Origin: Planctomycetota bacterium
GTDB lineage: Bacteria > Planctomycetota > JAJSAM01
Direction of reading: 5' to 3'
NCBI GenBank assembly: GCA_025459285.1
Contig: JALOQY010000005.1
Location: 1-32,743, forward strand
DNA length: 32,743 bases
Shown here: positions 26,683 to 32,743 of the stretch, one piece after another
Position numbering within the stretch: position 1 is the stretch's first letter
Layout of the letters: each line of letters starts with the position of its first letter
The notes under the pieces: generated by a model
The model's database searches: none
Told to the model about the DNA's origin: nothing
What the model saw: the letters and a program-made list of their open reading frames with translations, nothing else
Made by a program: the position numbers and the translations under genes

Positions 26683-26747
26683 CTGGCAGCCCGTCGGGAC
26701 CAAGGGTCACACCGCAGAGATCGTCGTTGGCCCCAACGGGCTGCTAG
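26683..26747. repeat. REP-like inverted repeat (family A, copy 3)
   Basis: CTGGCAGCCCGTCGGGACCAA (26683..26703) and TTGGCCCCAACGGGCTGCTAG (26727..26747): 18 of 21 positions pair; right arm includes the stop codon of the minus-strand gene ending at 26744. Confidence 0.8.
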
Positions 26748-28921
26748 AGCGTCACGCGGAAGGACTGGCCGGGGGAAGCGCTGACCGTCACGCGGCTCTC
26801 GGCGGTTCGCGGGGGGTCGCCCGGCTTCGTCACCGTGATCGTCCACTCACCCGGAGGCGCGGCGACCCGGGCCACGCCCTCCCGGTCCGTCTGACCGAAC
26901 CGGTTTCCGAGGACACCGGACTCCGACGGACGGAGGAACACGAGCGCCCCCTCCACGGGGTTCCCCGCGGAGTCCTTCACCTCCACCCGGATCTCGATCG
27001 TCTCCTCGATCGTCACGTTCACGCCGCCGACCGTCTCTCCGGGACCGATGGAGAACTCCCCGGAGCGCCCCTCGCCCGTCCCCTTCCGGGCCACGACGCG
27101 GTAACGTCCCGGGGCCATGCCCTCGATCCGGAACTTCCCGTCCTTGTCCGCGGCGTTGGCGCGGAAGGAGGCGAAGCCCCGCGGGATCGCCCGGACCTCG
27201 CCGACGGGCTCGAGCATCACGTTGGCGCCGTTCGCCGGCTCCCCCGCCGAGGTGAGGACCACGCCCTCCACCTTCGCCGGGGAGACCCGGAGGACGACCT
27301 CCGCCGACTCGCCCTCCGCGACGGCGACCTCCTTCTCGGTGCCCGCGCAGGCCACGGTGTACCGGCCGGGCTTCACCTCGCGGAACTCGAAGCGACCCTC
27401 GTCGTCGGGCATCTCCATGATCGGCATGGCGATGCGGGCCCCCCCGGCCTCCTCCGGAGGGTCGACCGGCCGCAGCTCCACCATGTCGCGGTGCGGGCGG
27501 CCGGACTCGTCGAGCACCCGGCCGCGGACCGAGCTGCTCCGCGGATCCGTCAGGTCGAAGCGCGTCACCTGGCCTTCCCGGACCGTCACCGCCCCGGGGG
27601 GCGGCTCGTCCTCCTCCGGCGGGGTCTCGGCCCCGCCCGTCACCACCATGGTCATCGCGAAGGCAACGGTGCCCCGACCGGCACGGGGCCGGCTCACCCG
27701 GTAGAAGCCGGGATCGAGGTGCTCGGCCGTGTAGACCCCGTCATCGTTCGCCTCGACGCGGTCGCCGAAGTCGCCGTGGATCGTGAGACCGCGCTGGATC
27801 CGGCCGATCAACACTTCCGCCCGCGGCACCGGCTGGCCGTCGGCGCCACACACCCTCCCGGTGATCGTCCCGCCCTCCCCGAGCGCGATGAGGACCCCGG
27901 CGGCCTCCCCGTCCTCCCGGACCTCGATCCCCTCGGCGAGGCCGGTCGCGAGATTCTCGGCCGTGGCGGAGAGAGCGTAGGCACCGGGCTCGAGACCATC
28001 GATGATGAACGTGCCCTGCGCGCTCGTCGTCGCCGATCGGGCGCTCCCTATCCGGACCCCCGTCCCGCGCCGGCCGGAGATGAACACGTTGCCGAGACCG
28101 GTGGCCCCCGCCGCCGAGGCGGCGACGGTCGCGCCCGCGACCGGCTCGCCGGTCCGGGCCCGCGTCACCACCCCGGAGATCCGGCCGCCGGGGTCGAGCT
28201 GGATCACGACGCCGTCGGTGATGGCGCCCCTGACGACCTCGAAGGCTTCCGAGGCCCGCTCGACGTGGCCCGCGGACGAGGCGCGGCATAGACAGGTGCC
28301 CGCCGGGACGCCGTCGATCGAGAAAGAGGTCGTCCCGGCGGGGAACTGCTGCCGGGCGACTTCCCGCCCCCCGACCACGAACGGCCCACCGGTCCGCCCC
28401 GGCGCATCTTGCATGACGACCACCGTGTAGGGCCCGGCGAGGGGCGCGCCGCCCTTGCCGAGGACCGTCCCGGTGATCCCTCCGCCCTCGACGAGGATCA
28501 GCTTCAGGTCGGCATGCCGGTCCGGGACGAGGTCCACGGTGCCGGTCGCCGGGATGGCCGTCCGGCCAGCCGCGGCGCGAACCGGGACCTTCGTCCCTCC
28601 GGAGAGGCCCTCGAGCCGCGCCGTGCCATCCTCGCCGGTCTCGGCGGCGCGACCCGAAACCGTCACGCGGGCTCCCACCACCGGCGCGTTCGCCTCGTCC
28701 ACCACGAGCACGGTGAGGTCCGCGAAGCCCGGACCGGCCGGCACCTCCGGCACGTCCGGGATCGGAGGCAGCTCCCCGGCGGCGGCGGGTGCCTCCTCGC
28801 GGGGCGCCTCCGGGGCCGCTCCCGGTTCTCCAGAAGGGGCCTCCCGGCCGCTCCGGAGAGCGACGTAGACGAGGATCGCCAGCGCGGCGAGCAGGAAAAC
28901 GGGCAGAACGCGGTTTCCCAT
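26744..28921 (-). CDS. membrane-anchored multi-domain protein with carboxypeptidase-regulatory-like repeats
   Basis: MGNRVLPVFLLAALAILVYVALRSG N-terminal TM; repeated GxVxxxxGxPxxxAxVxL / PGRYxVxA units (VSGRAAETGEDGTARLEGLSGG, ISGVVTRARTGEPVAGATVAAS, VRGRVLDESGRPHRDMVELRPV, VEGVVLTSAGEPANGANVML, ...). Confidence 0.85.
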   Translation of the reverse strand: MGNRVLPVFLLAALAILVYVALRSGREAPSGEPGAAPEAPREEAPAAAGELPPIPDVPEVPAGPGFADLTVLVVDEANAPVVGARVTVSGRAAETGEDGTARLEGLSGGTKVPVRAAAGRTAIPATGTVDLVPDRHADLKLILVEGGGITGTVLGKGGAPLAGPYTVVVMQDAPGRTGGPFVVGGREVARQQFPAGTTSFSIDGVPAGTCLCRASSAGHVERASEAFEVVRGAITDGVVIQLDPGGRISGVVTRARTGEPVAGATVAASAAGATGLGNVFISGRRGTGVRIGSARSATTSAQGTFIIDGLEPGAYALSATAENLATGLAEGIEVREDGEAAGVLIALGEGGTITGRVCGADGQPVPRAEVLIGRIQRGLTIHGDFGDRVEANDDGVYTAEHLDPGFYRVSRPRAGRGTVAFAMTMVVTGGAETPPEEDEPPPGAVTVREGQVTRFDLTDPRSSSVRGRVLDESGRPHRDMVELRPVDPPEEAGGARIAMPIMEMPDDEGRFEFREVKPGRYTVACAGTEKEVAVAEGESAEVVLRVSPAKVEGVVLTSAGEPANGANVMLEPVGEVRAIPRGFASFRANAADKDGKFRIEGMAPGRYRVVARKGTGEGRSGEFSIGPGETVGGVNVTIEETIEIRVEVKDSAGNPVEGALVFLRPSESGVLGNRFGQTDREGVARVAAPPGEWTITVTKPGDPPRTAESRVTVSASPGQSFRVTL

Positions 28922-28988
28922 GGGGCGGCCTCCCACTATAGTGTGATTGTACGTGAAGGGGCGGCTCTCCGCCCCGCGGAGATTGCCG

Positions 28989-31373
28989 ATGCTGCGCTTC
29001 CTCGTCCAGACCGCCGGCGTCCCCGAGAGGACGCTGGATCTCGAAGGGTTCGAACTCACGGCCGGCTCCGACCCCTCGGCCGACCTCCATCTCGCCGACC
29101 CGGCGGCGTCGCTCCGCCACTTCCGGATCGAGGTCCGGGAGGGCGCGGCGTTTCTCCGGGACCTCGGTTCCGGCGGCGTCACGAAGGTGAACGGCGAGCC
29201 GGCGAGCCTCGTCCGGCTCGCCGTCGGGGACCTCGTGGAAGTGGGCCGCACGCGGATCATCTTCGCGCTGCAGACCGCGGGGCCCGCCGCGGCGGTAGCC
29301 GTCCCGCCGATCGCGGCCGCGCCGCCTCCGGCCTGGCCCGCGCCCGCGCCGGCGGTCACGGCGGCCCCGCCTCCCCCGGCGGCCCCCCTGCCGCTCCGGG
29401 GTCCCTCCGGACCGGTCTCGCCGCGCGGACCCTACCGCCGCGAGTCGTCACCGGTGGCCGCCGTGATCCTCGTCCTCCTCGCCGCCGCGGCCTTCGCGGC
29501 CCACCTCCTTCTGCGGCCCGAGGAAACCGCCCGCCGTCCGGCCCGCGAGCCGTTCACCCCGCCCTCCGTGGCGGCGGCGCGGGTCCCCGAGATCCGGCTC
29601 CCCGTGGCGGGCGCCGGGGCCGCGGGCTTCGACCCCTCCGCGGTGATTCCGGTCGTTCCGGTGGAGCCCGTCCCCGCGGTCCCCGAGCCGTCGCCGGAGG
29701 GGCCGACCGAGCCGAAGGAGCCTGCGGATCGCCCGCCCCCCGTCCCTCCCGACGACGCCTCGGCGCGCGCCGCCGCGGATCGGGCCCGGAGCGAACACGA
29801 GCGTGCCGAGCGCGAGCTCGCGGAGCGCACGCGGAGGGAGGCCGAGGCGCGCGAAGGGTACCGGAAGCTCGACGAGACCATCGGCGCGCGGGTGGCCCGC
29901 TACTCCTTCGCCGGCCCGCTCGCGGACCTCGAGGCGCTCCTCCCCTCGGTCCCCGAGGGCGAACTCCGGGGCCTCGTGCTGGGGCGGATCGACTCGCTCC
30001 GGCGCGCCTCCCGGGCCTTCGACCGCCTGCGGGCCGGGCTCGGCGGGGGCGACCGGAAACTCGCCCTGTCGAGCGGCCTCACGCTCGTTGTCACCGGCAC
30101 GGACGAGGAGGGCTTCCGGGCGAAAGTCTCCGGCGCCGAGATCCGCAAGAAGTGGTCGGAGCTGGACCCCGCGACGGTCCGCACCGCGCTGCGGACGATG
30201 GCCGGGGACGCGGAAAGCCGCCTCGACCTCGCGGCCTTCGCCGACCTCTACTCCCTCGACGGCGCGGAGGAGGACCTCGTGATCGCGTTCCGGGCCGATG
30301 CCTCGGTCCTTCGAGCGATCAACGACATGCTCGCACGCCGCCGCGGGACCTCCGTGCCCGCGGGCGGGTACGTGCTCCACGAGGACGAGTGGGTCACCGT
30401 GGAGGAGAAGGGCCACCTCGAGCGGGGGCTGGTGAAGCATGACGGCCGCTGGATGACGAAGGAGGAGGCCCTCGTCGCCCAGGGCTTCGTGAAGCACGAG
30501 GGGCGGTGGCTGAGCCCCGAGGACTACCAGGAGGTGCTCGACGCGAGGCGGGAGGCGGAAGAACTCGCGGCGAAGTACCTGCCCAAGGGCCTCATCGACC
30601 AGCCCGGCAACGGAGCGGCGGTGACCTGGGAGAAGGCCCGGGAGCTGAAGAGCGCCCACTACCGGATCCGGACGAACCTCTCGGAGGAGGTCGCGCGGGA
30701 CATCGCCTACACGATGGAGATCCTGCGCACGAACCTCGCGGGGATTTTCGGGCTGAAGGGCCGGGGCTCCACCTTCACGATCAACGTGGTGGGGACGCAG
30801 GACGAGTACCGGCGTGCCTGGCCACAATCCGGGGGAAGCCTCGGCTTCTGCTCGACCTCGGAGATCTGCACCTTCTACCAGCCGCCGATGACCACCGGCG
30901 TCCTGATGCACGAGGGGACGCACCAGATGGTGCGCTGGCTGGCGCCTTCCTGCCCGCGCTGGCTCCACGAGGGGATGGCCACGTTCTTCGAGTGCAGCCG
31001 CTTCGCGTTCGACGCGGACCGGAAGAAGGTGCGCCTCGAAGTCGGGCTGCTGAACGCGAACCGGCTGGCGGGTTTCCAGGCGGAGCTCGCCTCGAACCGG
31101 GCGGTCTCCCTGGAGACCTTCATGCAGGGCGACGGGGGCAACCACTACACGCAGGGCTGGGCGCTGGTCTACTACCTCGCCAAGGGCAGGGACGGTCAGT
31201 ACGCGCGCCGGCTCCAGCCGTTCCTCGAGGAGGCGCACAAGACGGACGTGGTGGACCGGTTCCGGAAGATCTTCCGGGTGAAGGACCTGAAGACCTTCGA
31301 GGCGGAGTGGCTCGCGTGGGTGAGAGCACAGAACCCCGCCGACGGCGTCTCCCTCGACTCCCGCCACCGGTGA
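28989..31373 (+). CDS. FHA domain - TM - coiled coil - DUF1570-like zinc metallopeptidase
   Basis: FHA: LEGFELTAGSDPSADLHLADPAASLRHFRIEVREGAAFLRDLGSGGVTKVNG; TM: VAAVILVLLAAAAFAAHLLL; gluzincin-like VLMHEGTHQMVRWLAPSCPRWLHEGMATFFE. ATG 28989 preferred over the track's TTG at 28947. Confidence 0.87.
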   Translation: MLRFLVQTAGVPERTLDLEGFELTAGSDPSADLHLADPAASLRHFRIEVREGAAFLRDLGSGGVTKVNGEPASLVRLAVGDLVEVGRTRIIFALQTAGPAAAVAVPPIAAAPPPAWPAPAPAVTAAPPPPAAPLPLRGPSGPVSPRGPYRRESSPVAAVILVLLAAAAFAAHLLLRPEETARRPAREPFTPPSVAAARVPEIRLPVAGAGAAGFDPSAVIPVVPVEPVPAVPEPSPEGPTEPKEPADRPPPVPPDDASARAAADRARSEHERAERELAERTRREAEAREGYRKLDETIGARVARYSFAGPLADLEALLPSVPEGELRGLVLGRIDSLRRASRAFDRLRAGLGGGDRKLALSSGLTLVVTGTDEEGFRAKVSGAEIRKKWSELDPATVRTALRTMAGDAESRLDLAAFADLYSLDGAEEDLVIAFRADASVLRAINDMLARRRGTSVPAGGYVLHEDEWVTVEEKGHLERGLVKHDGRWMTKEEALVAQGFVKHEGRWLSPEDYQEVLDARREAEELAAKYLPKGLIDQPGNGAAVTWEKARELKSAHYRIRTNLSEEVARDIAYTMEILRTNLAGIFGLKGRGSTFTINVVGTQDEYRRAWPQSGGSLGFCSTSEICTFYQPPMTTGVLMHEGTHQMVRWLAPSCPRWLHEGMATFFECSRFAFDADRKKVRLEVGLLNANRLAGFQAELASNRAVSLETFMQGDGGNHYTQGWALVYYLAKGRDGQYARRLQPFLEEAHKTDVVDRFRKIFRVKDLKTFEAEWLAWVRAQNPADGVSLDSRHR

Positions 31374-31396
31374 CGCATCGGCTGCCAGACCCCGGG
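31371..31396. repeat. REP-like unit (family B, copy 3)
   Basis: TGACGCATCGGCTGCCAGACCCCGGG matches TGACGCACCTGGGGCCTGACCCCGAG (1991..2016) at 20 of 26 positions; overlaps the upstream gene's TGA stop. Confidence 0.6.
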
Positions 31397-31408
31397 GCCC
31401 CCGGACCG

Positions 31409-32419
31409 TCAGGTGCGGGGGATGAAGCCGACCTTGCGCTTCACCTTGTCGAGGATCCGGCGGGCCCGGCGTTCGGCCCTCGCGGCGCCATCGCCAAGGA
31501 TCGCCTCGAGGCCCGCCTTGTCGGTCCGGAGCTGCCGGTAGCGCTCCTGGATCGGTGCGACGGCCCGCACCACCACCTCCGCGACCTCCTCCTTGAAGTC
31601 GGCGTAGCCCTTGCCGGTGAAGCGGGATTCGAGGCTCGGAATCGACTCGCCGGAGAGCGCCGCGTGGATCTGGAGGAGGTTGGAGATCGCCGGCTGGCTC
31701 TCCGGGGCGAAGCGGACCTCGGTGCCGGAGTCGGTCACCGCGCGGCGGATCTTGCCGCGGATCACGTCGGGGGCGTCGAGGAGCGCCACGTAGCTCCGCG
31801 GGTTCTCGTCGGACTTGGACATCTTCGAGGTCGGATCGGTCAGGCTCATGATCCGCGCCCCGACCTTCGGGAAGTAGGCCTCGGGTACCGTGAATACATC
31901 GCCATAGAGCTGGTTGAACCGCTGGGCGATGTCGCGGGTGATCTCGAGATGCTGCCGCTGGTCGTCCCCCACCGGCACGAGGTCCGCCCCGTAGAGCAGG
32001 ATGTCGGCGGCCATGAGCACGGGGTAGAAGAAGAGCCCGGACCGGATGTTCTCCCCCTGCTTCTTCGACTTGTCCTTGAACTGCGTCATGCGGGACAGCT
32101 CGCCCATGTAGGTGTGACAGCCGAGGAGCCACGCGAGCTCGGAGTGCGCCGGCACGTGCGACTGGACGAAGACCGTGCTCTTCACGGGGTCGATGCCGCA
32201 CGCGAGGTAGAGGCAGAGGAAGTCGAGGCAACGCCGGCGGAGCTCGGCCGGCTCCTGGGGCACGGTGATCGCGTGGAGGTCCACGACCACGAACAGGCAG
32301 TCGTACCGATCCTGCAGCTCGGCCCAGCTCCGGAGCGCCCCGATGAGGTTCCCGATCATCAGGTTGCCCGAGGGCTGGATGCCCGACAGCAGGACCGGCT
32401 TCCGCTCGGAATCCGACAT
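31409..32419 (-). CDS. trpS: tryptophan--tRNA ligase
   Basis: MSDSERKPVLLSGIQPSGNLMIGNLIGALRSW...; DLVPVGDDQRQHLEITRDIAQRFN, DPTSKMSKSDENPRSYVALLD (KMSKS). Confidence 0.96.
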   Translation of the reverse strand: MSDSERKPVLLSGIQPSGNLMIGNLIGALRSWAELQDRYDCLFVVVDLHAITVPQEPAELRRRCLDFLCLYLACGIDPVKSTVFVQSHVPAHSELAWLLGCHTYMGELSRMTQFKDKSKKQGENIRSGLFFYPVLMAADILLYGADLVPVGDDQRQHLEITRDIAQRFNQLYGDVFTVPEAYFPKVGARIMSLTDPTSKMSKSDENPRSYVALLDAPDVIRGKIRRAVTDSGTEVRFAPESQPAISNLLQIHAALSGESIPSLESRFTGKGYADFKEEVAEVVVRAVAPIQERYRQLRTDKAGLEAILGDGAARAERRARRILDKVKRKVGFIPRT

Positions 32420-32480
32420 GCGTTCCTCCGTGGTCCGGAAAAGGGTTTCCAGTCTAACCGGCAAGGGGTATTCCTCTGCC

Positions 32481-32743
32481 ATGCAGATCCGGACGCTCAG
32501 CGTCGTCATCCCGGTCTACAACGAGCGCGCCACCTTCGGCGAACTGCTCCGGCGCGTGGAGGCGGCCCGGATCCCGCTCGGTAAGGAGATCGTCCTCGTC
32601 GACGACGGCTCCACGGACGGCAGCCGCGATCTGGTGCGCGCCCGCGAGGGGCGCCCGGGCACCGTGGTGCGGCTCCACGCGAGGAACCGCGGGAAGGGCG
32701 CCGCCCTGCGGACGGGGTTCGAGGCGGCAACGGGCGATCTCCT
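32481..32743 (+). CDS. family 2 glycosyltransferase, 3' end outside the window
   Basis: ATG 32481: MQIRTLSVVIPVYNERATFGELLRRVEAARIPLGKEIVLVDDGSTDGSRDLVRA...NRGKGAALRTGFEAATGDL; GT-A DDGSTDG motif; open to window edge. Confidence 0.93.
   Translation, partial: MQIRTLSVVIPVYNERATFGELLRRVEAARIPLGKEIVLVDDGSTDGSRDLVRAREGRPGTVVRLHARNRGKGAALRTGFEAATGDL

Noticed and set aside
29448-32231. 927-aa minus-strand ORF
   Set aside because: Runs antisense through the FHA-peptidase gene and out of frame through trpS; both true genes are clear.
1-32743. tRNA, rRNA, CRISPR array, prophage or transposase genes
   Set aside because: None was recognised by eye on either strand; a tRNAscan-SE, CRISPR and IS search should confirm.

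Overview
High-GC bacterial window, most likely chromosomal from an environmental lineage; Planctomycetota-like gene style is a weak guess. About 25 protein-coding genes, mostly housekeeping or envelope functions. In order: a secreted protein cut by the left edge, a Tgt-family tRNA-guanine transglycosylase, a GHKL/MORC-like ATPase with an Ig-like insert, an RHH/MazF-type toxin-antitoxin pair, a small ORF plus nucleotidyltransferase pair, a secreted alpha/beta hydrolase, a cation transporter, a Uma2 nuclease-like protein, an ECF-type sigma factor, a 1001-aa FG-GAP/Ig-like surface protein, a hydrolase with an apparent thioredoxin-like tail, a DUF2442-like protein, a CzcCBA/CusCBA-type efflux operon with a small exported leader protein, a TldD/TldE pair, a type IV pilin-like protein, an exported MsrB, a CAP/PKD protein, a divergent pair of membrane-anchored proteins (CarboxypepD_reg-like repeats and FHA-TM-DUF1570-like peptidase), TrpS, and a family 2 glycosyltransferase cut by the right edge. 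No rRNA, tRNA, CRISPR or transposase was recognised. The most interesting signals are (1) two families of short dispersed REP-like repeats that sit on gene boundaries, sometimes supplying a stop codon or start-proximal sequence, (2) the GHKL ATPase beside two TA-like modules, and (3) the FHA-TM-metallopeptidase paired divergently with an Ig-like repeat protein. All calls come from reading the sequence; no searches were run.
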